Below, piece after piece: positions 1-8,858 of a stretch of DNA of 64,000 bases. The number at the start of each line of letters is the position of its first letter. The first letter of the stretch is position 1. Origin of the DNA: Lachnospiraceae bacterium. GTDB taxonomy: Bacteria > Bacillota > Clostridia > Lachnospirales > Lachnospiraceae. The notes under the pieces are model-generated. The model saw nothing but the letters and a program-made list of their open reading frames with translations, made no database searches and had not been told where the DNA came from. Made by a program: the position numbers and the translations under genes. The stretch is from NCBI GenBank assembly GCA_017472605.1, contig JAFUPV010000027.1:62001-126000 (forward strand), in the 5' to 3' direction.

Positions 1-2
1 TT

Positions 3-380
3 CCGTCGGAGGTACTTGTAACGGTGATTGGAAACCTGATTGACAATGCCTTTGAGGCTATGAATGAGAACAGTGATTATGACGCGCAGAAGGAGCTGAT
101 GTTTGGAATATATTCCCGGCCGGGCGCGGTGCTGATCACTGCAGATGATACGGGATGCGGCATTTGTGAAGGAGACATGGAGCATATTTTTAAGAATGGC
201 TATTCCACAAAAGGCCAGGGAAGAGGAACCGGTCTTTATCAGGTGAAAACGATGGTGGAAGGATTGGGCGGAACAATTGCCGTGGAATCTCAGGTAGGAG
301 TTGGAACATCGTTTTCCGTAAGCTTCACAGGGGGGAAGGAGTTCCGGAAAGGAGCAGCAGAGAGATGTATAAGGTATTGA
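3..380 (+). CDS. Sensor histidine kinase, C-terminal part (5' cut by window edge)
   Basis: Only the ATP-binding half of a membrane sensor kinase is inside the window; the reading frame is open to the left edge. Visible ATPase motifs are the N box (VIGNLIDNAFEAM), the G1 box (DDTGCGI) and the G2 box (GRGTGLYQVK). A short linker and no extra domain follow. The gene overlaps the next one by 16 nt, so the two are translated together. The partner is a CitB/DcuR-type response regulator, which makes this most likely a CitA/DcuS-type kinase sensing a small carboxylate or similar ligand outside the cell; the sensor domain that would show the ligand is not in the window. The kinase class is clear; the ligand is unknown. 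Confidence 0.9.
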   Translation, partial: PSEVLVTVIGNLIDNAFEAMNENSDYDAQKELMFGIYSRPGAVLITADDTGCGICEGDMEHIFKNGYSTKGQGRGTGLYQVKTMVEGLGGTIAVESQVGVGTSFSVSFTGGKEFRKGAAERCIRY

Positions 381-1042
381 TCGTAGAAGATGATCCGATG
401 GTTGCGATGATAAACCGTCAGTATATTGAACGGAATAGAAATTTTCAGGTGGTCGGATCGTGCAGGGACGGTAAAAGCGCGATTGGCTTTCTGGAGAGCA
501 GGGAAGCAGATTTGCTGATTCTTGATGTGTTTATGCCTCATATGGATGGATTTGAGACGCTGCGGCAGATTCGCAGGAAACAGATTTCGGTGGACGCAAT
601 TATGGTAACAGCGGCCAACGACCGGGAATCGCTGGAAGAGGCGCTTCACCTGGGAATCGTGGACTATCTGGTTAAGCCGTTTACCTTTGAACGGTTTCAG
701 CTGGCGCTGGAGAAGTTCATCGTTCAGAATCATGCACTGAAGGATCTGGATACGCTGAATCAGAAAAGTATTGACTTGATTATTGAACATTCCAGGAAAA
801 AGAGTGAGGAAGTTTATCCCAAGGGAATTCAGGAAAAGACGCTTCATCTGATTCTGGAGCAGCTGCGAAGGGAAGGCGACCAGTGGCTGACCGGTGATGA
901 GATCGCAAAGCGGGTGGGACTGACCGGTGTTACGGTTCGGCGGTATATGAACTATCTGGCGGAATCCGGGAAAGTGACCGGGCAGATGAACTATGAGACA
1001 GGAGGAAGGCCTTGCATGGTGTACCGGCAAAAGGACGGATGA
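365..1042 (+). CDS. Response regulator, CitB/DcuR family
   Basis: Cytoplasmic DNA-binding partner of the kinase just upstream. Residues 1-120 form a receiver domain: acidic pair E8/D9/D10, phospho-acceptor D54 in LILDVFMPHMDGF, T82 and K104 in YLVKPF. Residues about 160-220 form a winged-helix region (LTGDEIAKRVGLTGVTVRRY) followed by the GRP turn usual in this family. The length of 225 residues is normal for CitB/DcuR/MalR proteins, which switch on carboxylate uptake or fermentation genes when phosphorylated. No such target gene lies directly downstream, so the regulon is elsewhere or is the metY gene; that is not resolvable here. The start ATG lies inside the kinase gene, behind a GGAAAGGAG-like site. 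Confidence 0.93.
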   Translation: MYKVLIVEDDPMVAMINRQYIERNRNFQVVGSCRDGKSAIGFLESREADLLILDVFMPHMDGFETLRQIRRKQISVDAIMVTAANDRESLEEALHLGIVDYLVKPFTFERFQLALEKFIVQNHALKDLDTLNQKSIDLIIEHSRKKSEEVYPKGIQEKTLHLILEQLRREGDQWLTGDEIAKRVGLTGVTVRRYMNYLAESGKVTGQMNYETGGRPCMVYRQKDG

Positions 1043-1165
1043 TGGTTTCGGAATGAGTCAGGTGGATTTTTTGACACGCAAAGAGTGACAGCGAAGGAGA
1101 AAGCGCAGATTTCTGTGTGAACGTGAGGAATCGCTGAAAAAGTGATGGCAAAATGCAGGGCAGTA

Positions 1166-1174
1166 TGCTATACT
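1166..1174 (+). promoter_or_regulatory. Extended -10 promoter of the sulfhydrylase gene
   Basis: TGC followed by TATACT forms an extended -10 element about 50 bases before the start codon. No good -35 box is seen, as is common for extended -10 promoters. The 180-base gap before metY has no recognisable S-box or T-box core. Confidence 0.5.
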
Positions 1175-1226
1175 CTTTTATAGCTGATTTTCAGGCAGTA
1201 ACACAGGAAAGGAAGTACCAAGAGCA

Positions 1227-2510
1227 ATGAGCGATTACAGAATTAATACAAAGTGTGTTCAGGCAGGCTATACACCAGGCAACGGCGAGCCGCGCCAGAT
1301 TCCGATTATCCAGTCAACCACGTTTAAATATGCAACCAGCGAGGACATGGGAAAGCTGTTTGACCTGGAGGCGTCCGGTTATTTCTATACCCGTCTTCAG
1401 AACCCGACGAATGACTATGTGGCAGCGAAAATCTGCGAGCTGGAGGGCGGAAGTGCAGCGATGCTGACTTCCTCCGGACAGGCAGCGAATTTCTTTGCGC
1501 TGTTTAATATCTGCGAGTGCGGCAGCCATATCGTTGCGTCCTCTTCCATCTATGGAGGAACCTTTAACCTGATTTCCGTTACGATGGCGAAGATGGGAAT
1601 CGAGACCACGTTTGTTTCCCCGGACTGTACGGAGGAAGAACTGAATGCGGCATTCCGCGAGAATACAAAGGCTGTGTTTGGTGAGACCATTGCAAACCCG
1701 GCTCTGACCGTTCTTGACATTGAGAAGTTTGCAAAAGCAGCTCATGCCCACGGTGTTCCGCTGATTGTTGACAACACGTTCCCGACACCGGTTAACTGCC
1801 GTCCGATTGAGTGGGGCGCTGATATCGTTACCCACTCCACCACCAAGTACATGGATGGTCATGGTGCTGCCGTAGGCGGCGCGATTGTGGATGCCGGAAA
1901 GTTTGACTGGATGGCTCACGCAGAGAAGTATCCGGGTCTCTGCACACCGGATGATTCCTATCACGGAATTACCTATGCAGAGAAGTTTGGCAAGGAAGGC
2001 GCATTCATTACCAAGTGCACGTCTCAGCTGATGCGTGACTTTGGCTGCATTCAGTCTCCGCAGCATGCGTTTATTCTGAACCTTGGCCTGGAGTCTCTTC
2101 ATGTGCGCATGCCGCGTCACGTTGAGAACGGACAGGCGGTAGCTGAATTCCTGCAGAACCATCCGAAGGTATCCTACGTGAATTATTCCGGTCTGCCGGG
2201 CGATAAGTATTACGAAATTGCTCAGAAGTATCTTCCAAACGGCGGATGCGGCGTTGTGTCCTTTGAGCTGAAGGGCGGACGCGCAGCTGCGGAGACCTTC
2301 ATGAAGCATCTGAAGCTGGCAGCCATTGAGACTCATGTTGCAGACGCAAGAACCTGCTGTCTGAATCCGGCGACTTCGACTCATCGTCAGATGACCGATG
2401 AGCAGCTGGCAGCAGCTGGTGTACCGGCTGGTCTGGTTCGCATGTCCTGCGGCCTGGAAGATAAGGAAGATCTGATTGCGGATCTGGCACAGGCATTGGA
2501 TCAGATCTGA
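1227..2510 (+). CDS. metY: O-acetylhomoserine sulfhydrylase (PLP enzyme)
   Basis: Cytoplasmic enzyme of methionine/homocysteine synthesis. It joins sulfide (or methanethiol) to O-acetylhomoserine, giving homocysteine (or methionine) and acetate. The 427-residue length is that of the MetY branch of the Cys/Met-metabolism PLP family rather than the roughly 390-residue MetB/MetC branch. Visible motifs are YTRLQNPTN near residue 55, the PLP-stacking SSGQAA near 82, VDNTFPTP at 181-188 and the PLP lysine K207 in HSTTKYMDGHG. The C-terminal half carries the FILNLGLESLHVRM stretch typical of MetY. It stands alone between a two-component system and a convergent exporter gene. The substrate (acetyl- rather than succinyl-homoserine) is inferred from family. 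Confidence 0.94.
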   Translation: MSDYRINTKCVQAGYTPGNGEPRQIPIIQSTTFKYATSEDMGKLFDLEASGYFYTRLQNPTNDYVAAKICELEGGSAAMLTSSGQAANFFALFNICECGSHIVASSSIYGGTFNLISVTMAKMGIETTFVSPDCTEEELNAAFRENTKAVFGETIANPALTVLDIEKFAKAAHAHGVPLIVDNTFPTPVNCRPIEWGADIVTHSTTKYMDGHGAAVGGAIVDAGKFDWMAHAEKYPGLCTPDDSYHGITYAEKFGKEGAFITKCTSQLMRDFGCIQSPQHAFILNLGLESLHVRMPRHVENGQAVAEFLQNHPKVSYVNYSGLPGDKYYEIAQKYLPNGGCGVVSFELKGGRAAAETFMKHLKLAAIETHVADARTCCLNPATSTHRQMTDEQLAAAGVPAGLVRMSCGLEDKEDLIADLAQALDQI

Positions 2511-2519
2511 TGTTGCATG

Positions 2520-2550
2520 AGCAGTGAGTTGAGGGAGAGTGCTTGCGCAG
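2520..2550 (+). repeat. Partial copy of a dispersed intergenic repeat
   Basis: This 31-base stretch shares AGCAGTGAG and GCTTGCGCA with the repeat at 11428-11457, with exactly the same spacing of 21 bases between the starts of the two blocks. It fills the gap between metY and the convergent MATE gene. No clear terminator with a T run is seen in this gap. Confidence 0.5.
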
Positions 2551-2557
2551 ATACCGA

Positions 2558-3889
2558 TTACTCAATCCTCTTCCACTTTCCGGTACGATACGCAGAAAAG
2601 GAAATAATCCAGTTGGCAAACCAGCCTATCGGCACTGCATACCAGATCATTGCGATACCGTAGTGGGGAGCCAGGGTGACTGCGAAGAGTACGCGGATAC
2701 TCAGGTTGACCAGATTGGCAATGGTAAACATTTTAACGTCACCGGAACCGCGAAGGACACCATCGACTGCCATTTTAAAACCGATGAGACAGAAGAACCA
2801 GCCCATGAACCGGAGATAACTCTGACCGGTGGAGAGAGCAGCTGCAGTCGCTTCCGAGCCGAGAAACAGTTCAATCAGAGGCTGATTGAAGCATTCCAGG
2901 ATCAGGCAGATGATGGCTGCACAGAAGATGACCATGCCGTTTCCGATGCGGTAGCCACGGACAACGCGATCTGTCTGTCCGGCGCCCATGTTCTGGGCGG
3001 TGTAGGAGGACATGGCATTGCCGATACCGGACATTGGCACGACACAGACCGCCTCGATTCGCATGGCTGCGGAGAATCCGGCCAGAGCCTGGGAGCCGAA
3101 ACTGTTTACAACCGACTGCACCAGCATCATGCCGATGGTGACGGTTGACTGCTGGAGGATGGAGGGAAGAGCGACACGGGTCATGATTTTCAGTTCACCC
3201 GGACTGTACAGAGCGGTGGAACCGCAGTTCATTTCAGACAGCTGGCGAAGGAAAACGGTTCCGGAGAGCAGAACGGAGATTCCCTGCGCAATGAGCGTTG
3301 CCCAGGCGACACCGGAAACACCCATGTGGAACTGTGTGACAAAGACAACGTCGAGAATGACGTTGGTAACTGACGAAAAAATCAGGAAAATCAATGGTAT
3401 GCGGGATTTTCCCAGCGCGTTGAACATGGAGGAAAAAATGTTGTACATGAACAGAAAGGGAAGACCGAGGAAATAAATCCGCAGGTATTCGGCTGCCATG
3501 TCAATGACATCATCGGGCGTCTGAAGAAGCACCATGATCTGGCGGGAAAAGAGCAGGCCAACGATACCAAGCAGAACGCTGACACCGAGGAAGGTGATGA
3601 GCGCAGTCAGGATTGCCAGCTTCATCCGATTGTATTCTTTTGCGCCAAAGTAGCGGCTGACGATGACGGAAGCGCCCATGCCTCCGCCGACTGCAACGCA
3701 GATGAAGACGTTGGTAAGGGACGTGCAGGCGCCGACTGCCGCCAGGGCAGCCTCGCTGACGTAACGACCGACGATGGCGGAGTCAACCATGGTGTAGAGC
3801 TGCTGGAACAGATTGCCTAAAATGATTGGGAGAGAAAAGAGAATTAAAGCCTGTAGGGGATTCTTGCGGATCAGATAGTCGTGATTCAA
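2558..3889 (-). CDS. MATE family efflux protein
   Basis: Inner-membrane exporter of the MATE family, which pumps cationic drugs, dyes or metabolites out of the cell in exchange for Na+ or H+. The 443 residues show about twelve hydrophobic segments in two similar halves. The first helix reads LFSLPIILGNLFQQLYTMVDSAIVG, and the family signature of small residues (GACTSLTNVF, VGGGMGASVIVSRYFGAK) follows. It is transcribed towards metY and ends 48 bases from it. A sigma-A promoter (4009-3986, minus strand) and a perfect 14-base palindrome (3960-3973) sit upstream, so it is probably controlled by a repressor encoded elsewhere. The substrate is unknown; this is the first of three complete MATE genes in the window. 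Confidence 0.93.
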   Translation of the reverse strand: MNHDYLIRKNPLQALILFSLPIILGNLFQQLYTMVDSAIVGRYVSEAALAAVGACTSLTNVFICVAVGGGMGASVIVSRYFGAKEYNRMKLAILTALITFLGVSVLLGIVGLLFSRQIMVLLQTPDDVIDMAAEYLRIYFLGLPFLFMYNIFSSMFNALGKSRIPLIFLIFSSVTNVILDVVFVTQFHMGVSGVAWATLIAQGISVLLSGTVFLRQLSEMNCGSTALYSPGELKIMTRVALPSILQQSTVTIGMMLVQSVVNSFGSQALAGFSAAMRIEAVCVVPMSGIGNAMSSYTAQNMGAGQTDRVVRGYRIGNGMVIFCAAIICLILECFNQPLIELFLGSEATAAALSTGQSYLRFMGWFFCLIGFKMAVDGVLRGSGDVKMFTIANLVNLSIRVLFAVTLAPHYGIAMIWYAVPIGWFANWIISFSAYRTGKWKRIE

Positions 3890-3959
3890 TGGGATTCCTT
3901 CTTTCTTTTTTGAGGATTATGGGAGCACACAGCGCGGAATACTCCGGTATCATAGAGGT

Positions 3960-3973
3960 CAAACGATCGTTTG
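3960..3973. promoter_or_regulatory. Perfect palindrome CAAACGATCGTTTG, probable operator
   Basis: The 14-base palindrome lies 13 to 26 bases downstream of the minus-strand -10 box of the MATE promoter, where a bound repressor would block initiation. Its shape suits a TetR-, MarR- or LacI-type dimer. No regulator of these types is next to it. Confidence 0.5.
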
Positions 3974-3985
3974 CCTTTGCATCCG

Positions 3986-4014
3986 ATTATAATAGGAAGA
4001 AACCGATTCGTCAA
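3986..4014 (-). promoter_or_regulatory. Sigma-A promoter of the MATE gene
   Basis: Read on the minus strand, TTGACG (4014-4009) and TATAAT (3991-3986) are separated by 17 bases. The promoter points at the MATE gene that starts at 3889. Confidence 0.65.
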
Positions 4015-4080
4015 GGCGGCATCTGAGGGCAGAAAAGCGGAAAAGAAAACACAATTAATCAAATTTTAAAGAATATCTCA

Positions 4081-4109
4081 TTTCATTTAAAGATAATTTT
4101 ATTTATAAT
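4081..4109 (+). promoter_or_regulatory. Promoter of the orphan regulator and fucosidase operon
   Basis: TTTCAT (4081-4086) and TATAAT (4104-4109) are 17 bases apart in a very AT-rich stretch. It would give a leader of about 115 bases before the regulator start at 4232. The rest of the 340-base gap between the two divergent genes holds the MATE promoter and operator. Confidence 0.55.
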
Positions 4110-4231
4110 ATATTTGTTAATAACTGCGTTCAGAACGAACGTTGATCGGCAGATGAAAGAGCGCAGGACAGAACAGGAAGAAGATTCGCAGTATAAAATC
4201 GGATGACAGCATGCGGGAGGAAATTGGACTG

Positions 4232-4927
4232 ATGTACAGTGTTTTAATTTGTGATGATGATAAGGATATTGTGAACGCGTTAAAAATTTATCTTGGCGAT
4301 TTTAATTATCGGATTTTCGAAGCTTATAATGGGTTAGAAGCGCTGGAGGTGATTGACAGACAGGAGATTCATCTGGTACTATTGGATATCATGATGCCTG
4401 GTCTGGACGGAATCCGGACGCTGGCGCGGATCCGGGAGAAAAGTAATGTGCCGGTGATTTTTCTGACAGCGAAGAGTGAGGAGACGGACATGATCCTCGG
4501 GCTGAATGTGGGAGCAGATGACTATATTGCGAAGCCCTTTAATCCGGTGGAGGTTTCTGCAAGAGTCCGTTCCCAGCTGCGCAGGTATATGCAGCTGGGC
4601 GGCGGTAATGTGAGATCGGATGTGATCGCAGTGGGCGGAATTGAGATGGATGATAAATCGAAGACGGTGAAGGTGGACGGGGATCCGGTGGCACTGACTC
4701 CGACCGAGTATGAGATTCTCAAACTGTTTCTGGAGCATCCGGGCGAAGTGTTTTCTCCGAAAGAAATTTACCGGAAGGTGTGGAAGGATGTGCCCTATGG
4801 AAGTGAGAATACCGTGGCGGTTCATATCCGGCATCTGAGGGAAAAGCTGGAGATTAACCCGGCGTCGCCGCGCTATCTGAAGGTGGTCTGGGGTCAGGGA
4901 TATAAGATTGATAAAGGAAGAGTGTGA
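4232..4927 (+). CDS. OmpR/VanR-type response regulator without adjacent kinase
   Basis: DNA-binding response regulator of 231 residues. The receiver domain (1-115) has D8/D9/D10, acceptor D52 (LLDIMMPGLDG), T79 and K101 (KPFNPVEV). The effector (about 135-228) is an OmpR-type winged helix with TPTEYEILKLFLEHPGEVFSPKEIYRKVW-like sequence. A longer reading from 4211 is possible, but GGGAGGA at 4214-4220 sits correctly only for the ATG at 4232. Regulators of this type are normally followed by a histidine kinase. Here the next gene, two bases on, is a GH95 fucosidase. The kinase must therefore be elsewhere, or the regulator works without one. Local control of the fucosidase operon is an inference from the arrangement. 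Confidence 0.93.
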   Translation: MYSVLICDDDKDIVNALKIYLGDFNYRIFEAYNGLEALEVIDRQEIHLVLLDIMMPGLDGIRTLARIREKSNVPVIFLTAKSEETDMILGLNVGADDYIAKPFNPVEVSARVRSQLRRYMQLGGGNVRSDVIAVGGIEMDDKSKTVKVDGDPVALTPTEYEILKLFLEHPGEVFSPKEIYRKVWKDVPYGSENTVAVHIRHLREKLEINPASPRYLKVVWGQGYKIDKGRV

Positions 4928-4929
4928 AT

Positions 4930-7215
4930 ATGAGTGAATTGTGGTTTGACAGACCGGCGAAGGTCTGGGAGGAAGCGCTTCCCCTTGGCAATGGAAGACT
5001 GGGAGCAATGGTGTTTGGCGGAATTACCGGTGAGCATCTGGCCCTGAATGAGGAATCGGTCTGGTATGGATGTTATCGTGACCGAAACAATCCGGACGCG
5101 AAGGAACAGCTGCCGAAGATCCGTCAGCTGATTCTCGATGGAAGAATCAAAGAGGCGGAGCGGCTGATCCGTCTGTCTATGTCCGGCTGCCCGGACAGCA
5201 TGCGTCCCTATCAGAGTCTCGGAGATCTGCATCTGGATATGGAAGATCCGGGTGAGGTGAAGGAGTACCGCCGCAGCCTGGATTTCGGCTGTGCGCTGGC
5301 GCAGGTCTCCTACGTGGCGGGTGAGACGAAGTACACCCGTGAATATTTTACCTCTGCGCCAGAGAATCTGCTGGTGATGCGGCTGAGAGCGGAGGGGGAA
5401 GGTAAGATTAACCTGACTGCGCTGCTGCGGCGTCAGCTGTTTTTCATGGGAACGAGAAAAGTAGGAAACAGTGCCATTGCCCTCTGGGGACAGATCGGCG
5501 ATGACGGTGTCCGCTATGACATGCAGCTGTCCGGCAGGGCGAAGGGCGGAAAACTGTATACCATGGGCGAATCTCTTGTGGTTGAGGATGCGGATGAGGT
5601 TCTTCTGCTGTTCTGCGCGGCAACCAGCTTTAACCATGAGAATCCGGGACTTTATGTGCAGAAGCAGATCGCTGCCGGGCTTGAGAAGGGATTTGAGCGG
5701 CTGTTCTGGGAACATATGGTGGATTACCGGGGATATTTTGACCGGATGAGCCTGAAACTGGGGACAGACGGAGTAAAAAAAGAAACGCAGACCGGAGAAT
5801 CAGAGAATCGGGAGTGCGATGCTTTCCAAAATGGAGACGCTGCAAATGCGTCGGAAGGGGAACTCCCGACCGACCGCCTGCTGGAATCGGTGAAATCCGG
5901 CACACTTCCAACCGCGCTGGTGGAGACTTATTTTGACTTTGGACGATATCTTCTGATCTCCTGCAGCCGCCCGGATACGTTGCCGGCGACACTGCAGGGA
6001 CTCTGGAATAAGGATATGCTTCCGCCGTGGGGAGCGAAGTTTACGATTAATATTAATACGGAGATGAATTACTGGCCGGCAGAGACCTGTAATCTGTCTG
6101 AGTGTCACCTGGCTTTGTTTGATCATATCAAACGGATGGTGGAGAACGGAAGAAAAACAGCCCGGACGATGTATGGATGCCGCGGTTTTGTCGCACACCA
6201 TAATACAGATATCTGGGGCGATACGGCGGTTCAGGATCTGTGGATCCCGGGTTCCTATTGGGTGATGGGGGCTGCATGGCTTTGTACGCACCAGTGGACA
6301 CATTATCAATACACGCTGGATCAGGACTTTTTGAAAGAGGCGTTCCCGATCATGCGCGAGGCGGCTCTGTTTTTCCTCGATTTTATGATCGAAAAGGATG
6401 GATATCTGGTAACCTGTCCGTCTGTTTCACCGGAGAACACGTTTATTCTGCCAAATGGTGAGAGGGGAAGCAATTCTGCCGGAGTGACTATGGATAATCA
6501 GATTTTGCGTGATCTGTTTACTCAGTGCATTGAGGCGGCGAAAATCCTTGGTGTGGATGACGAGCTGAATGAGAAGATTAAGAGCGCAAGAGAACGGCTT
6601 CGTCCTACCAGAATCGCTTCCAACGGAACGCTGATGGAGTGGGAAGAGGAATATGAAGAGGCAGAACCGGGCCACCGTCACATTTCCCATCTCTATGGAC
6701 TTCATCCGTCCAGCCAGATCACGGTGGAGGATACACCGGAACTGGCAGCGGCAGCAGAGAAGACGCTGGCACGCCGTCTGTCCATGGGAGGCGGCCATAC
6801 CGGCTGGAGCTGCGCATGGATTATTAACATGTTTGCCAGACTGCAGAAGGGTGAGGATGCTTATCAGAATCTGAAAAAGCTGTTCACGAATTCCACACTG
6901 CCCAATCTGTTTGACAATCATCCGCCGTTCCAGATTGACGGAAACTTTGGCGCGACCGCAGCGATTGTAGAAATGCTTGTTCAGGCGAGAAACGGAAAGG
7001 TATTTTTGCTGCCGGCACTGCCAAAGGCATGGCCGGATGGAAAACTTACCGGAGTTTGTCTGCCGGGGAACGCGGAAGCTGTGCTGGAATGGAAGGACGG
7101 CAGCGTCATCCGATTTGCTGTGCTGGCGAAGCAGGACTGGAGCGCAGATGTTTATGGAAACGGAGAAGTGAAGCGGATCTGCGCTGCGGCAGGTGAGATG
7201 GCGGAGTGGAGCTGA
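4930..7215 (+). CDS. Glycoside hydrolase family 95 (alpha-L-fucosidase type)
   Basis: Large cytoplasmic glycosidase of 762 residues with no signal peptide. It starts with the GH95 signature WFDRPAKVWEEALPLGNGRLGAM and continues with NINTEMNYWPAETCNLSECH, LMEWEEEY, HRHISHLYGLHPSSQI and IDGNFGATAAIVEML. By comparison with the Bifidobacterium enzyme AfcA, the paired Asn in NIN, the Glu in MEW and the Asp in DGNFG are the likely catalytic set. GH95 enzymes mostly remove 1,2-linked L-fucose from host glycans by inversion; some act on L-galactose. ATG 4930 is preferred over GTG 4924 because GGAAG lies nine bases upstream. It is coupled to the preceding regulator. Lack of a signal sequence implies that it acts on imported oligosaccharides. 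Confidence 0.93.
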   Translation: MSELWFDRPAKVWEEALPLGNGRLGAMVFGGITGEHLALNEESVWYGCYRDRNNPDAKEQLPKIRQLILDGRIKEAERLIRLSMSGCPDSMRPYQSLGDLHLDMEDPGEVKEYRRSLDFGCALAQVSYVAGETKYTREYFTSAPENLLVMRLRAEGEGKINLTALLRRQLFFMGTRKVGNSAIALWGQIGDDGVRYDMQLSGRAKGGKLYTMGESLVVEDADEVLLLFCAATSFNHENPGLYVQKQIAAGLEKGFERLFWEHMVDYRGYFDRMSLKLGTDGVKKETQTGESENRECDAFQNGDAANASEGELPTDRLLESVKSGTLPTALVETYFDFGRYLLISCSRPDTLPATLQGLWNKDMLPPWGAKFTININTEMNYWPAETCNLSECHLALFDHIKRMVENGRKTARTMYGCRGFVAHHNTDIWGDTAVQDLWIPGSYWVMGAAWLCTHQWTHYQYTLDQDFLKEAFPIMREAALFFLDFMIEKDGYLVTCPSVSPENTFILPNGERGSNSAGVTMDNQILRDLFTQCIEAAKILGVDDELNEKIKSARERLRPTRIASNGTLMEWEEEYEEAEPGHRHISHLYGLHPSSQITVEDTPELAAAAEKTLARRLSMGGGHTGWSCAWIINMFARLQKGEDAYQNLKKLFTNSTLPNLFDNHPPFQIDGNFGATAAIVEMLVQARNGKVFLLPALPKAWPDGKLTGVCLPGNAEAVLEWKDGSVIRFAVLAKQDWSADVYGNGEVKRICAAAGEMAEWS

Positions 7216-7246
7216 CAGAATAACAGGGATAGAGAGGAAACTGATC

Positions 7247-8698
7247 ATGTACAAAGAGAAAATCCGGGCATACCTTGATGCTCACAGGGAAGAAATGATT
7301 GAGGATATCAAAGCACTTGTCCGCATTGACAGTGCAAGAACCGAGGCAAAGGAAGGAATGCCCTTTGGAGAAGGACCGGCTGCCGCGCTGGCAGAGGGCT
7401 GTCGGATTCTGGAGAAGCATGGATTTGCTCCGGTGAATTACGATAACTATGCGATTGATGCAAGATACAACAATAAGGAGCTTCAGCTGGATGTGCTTGC
7501 TCATCTGGATGTGGTGCCGGCCGGGGAAGGCTGGACAGTAACAGAGCCGTTTGAACCGGTTGTGATTGACGGAAAGATCTACGGACGGGGAACCTGCGAC
7601 GATAAAGGACCGGCAATGGCAGCGGTTTACGCGCTGCTGGCAATCCGGGATCTCGGCATTGAACTGAAGAAGGACGTTCGTCTGATTCTGGGCGCTGATG
7701 AAGAGTGCGGAAGCTCAGACATTGACTATTATTTCAAGAAGAACAGTCACGCGCCGATGGCTATCTCACCGGATGCGGAATTTCCGCTGATCTTTATTGA
7801 AAAGGGAAGTCTTCATACGTCCTTCGAGGCAACGCTGACTCCGTCAGAAGCGCTGCCGAAGGTGGTTTCTGTGAAGAGCGGTCTGAAAGTAAACGTTGTT
7901 CCGGCGAAGGCGGAGGCTGTGGTGAAGGGAATGAGCGTGGAAAAGCTGGTTCCTTACTGTCAGAAGCTGGAGAAGGAGCTTGGCGTGACAGTTGAACTGA
8001 CGGCAGGAAGTCCGGAGACAGAAAGCAGTCTGGCCGGAGCAGAAAAGCGCGGCCTTGTGTCTGTTCTTGTGAAGGGAACGTCTGCCCATGCGGCAAGCCC
8101 GATGGACGGAAACAATGCGCTGACTGCGCTTTTGCAGCTGATCGCGTCCCTGCCGCTGGCAGAGAGCAGCAGTTTTGAGATGCTGCGTAAGGTAAGCCGT
8201 CTGTTCCCGCACGGGGATTACCATGGAGCCGGTCTTGGTGTGAACCATGAAGACGAAATTTCCGGCAAGCTGACTCTGACGCTGGACATTTTCAACATGG
8301 ATGAAACGAAGCTTGGCGGTTTGTTTGACTGCCGTGCCTGCATCAGCGCCAATGATGAGAATACAAGACAGGTTGTTTACCGAAGGTTTGAGGAGGCCGG
8401 TTTTACCCACGATAATCGTCCCATGGGCAAGCCGCACTATGTGCCGAAGGAGTCTGAACTGGTTCGGACGCTGTTAGAGAGCTACACGAAAATCACAGGC
8501 AGGGTGGAGGAGCCGCTGGCAATCGGCGGAGGAACCTATGTCCATGGCATTGAAAATGGAGTTGCCTGCGGCTGCGGCGATCTGAATGTGGATACCCACA
8601 TGCATGGTCCGGATGAGTTTGTGATCGTTGAGCAGCTGCTGATGAGCGCGGAGATCTTTGCGGATGCGTTTATGAAGCTGTGCGGGGTAGAAGAGTAA
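7247..8698 (+). CDS. pepV: Dipeptidase PepV (M20 family)
   Basis: Cytoplasmic zinc dipeptidase that releases amino acids from dipeptides. The 483 residues match PepV/Sapep. Metal-site residues are visible at nearly the positions known from Lactobacillus PepV: H87 in VLAHLDVV, D119 in GRGTCDDKGP, E153 in GADEECGS, D176 in SPDAEFP and the late His in DTHMHGPDEF. A central lid/dimer domain lies between about residues 190 and 380. The frame is open upstream to 7193, but ATG 7247 has a GAGAGGAAA site at the right distance and begins with the family's MYKEKIRAYL start. It lies 31 bases after the fucosidase, probably in the same transcript, and is followed by a clear hairpin. Confidence 0.94.
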   Translation: MYKEKIRAYLDAHREEMIEDIKALVRIDSARTEAKEGMPFGEGPAAALAEGCRILEKHGFAPVNYDNYAIDARYNNKELQLDVLAHLDVVPAGEGWTVTEPFEPVVIDGKIYGRGTCDDKGPAMAAVYALLAIRDLGIELKKDVRLILGADEECGSSDIDYYFKKNSHAPMAISPDAEFPLIFIEKGSLHTSFEATLTPSEALPKVVSVKSGLKVNVVPAKAEAVVKGMSVEKLVPYCQKLEKELGVTVELTAGSPETESSLAGAEKRGLVSVLVKGTSAHAASPMDGNNALTALLQLIASLPLAESSSFEMLRKVSRLFPHGDYHGAGLGVNHEDEISGKLTLTLDIFNMDETKLGGLFDCRACISANDENTRQVVYRRFEEAGFTHDNRPMGKPHYVPKESELVRTLLESYTKITGRVEEPLAIGGGTYVHGIENGVACGCGDLNVDTHMHGPDEFVIVEQLLMSAEIFADAFMKLCGVEE

Positions 8699-8743
8699 AA
8701 GGGAATTAGTAAAGGTGAAACAGTAAGAGTGCAAGGAAAGAAG

Positions 8744-8786
8744 GAACCGCTTGCGATTGAGAAAATTAACAATCGTAAGCGGTTTC
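8744..8786 (+). terminator. Hairpin terminator after pepV
   Basis: A stem of about 16 pairs (8744-8759 with 8770-8786, two G:U-type differences) with a 10-base loop follows pepV. T-rich sequence comes shortly after it (8799 onwards), so the U tract is not immediate. Confidence 0.6.
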
Positions 8787-8858
8787 TTGATGGAATCTTA
8801 ATTTTTCTGACGGAAATCACACAAAATCTTTCGATTTTCGTTAGGAAACGGACAAACA

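Noticed and set aside
1043-1226. SAM riboswitch or T-box before metY
   Set aside because: No S-box core, T-box sequence or terminator hairpin could be found in the leader.
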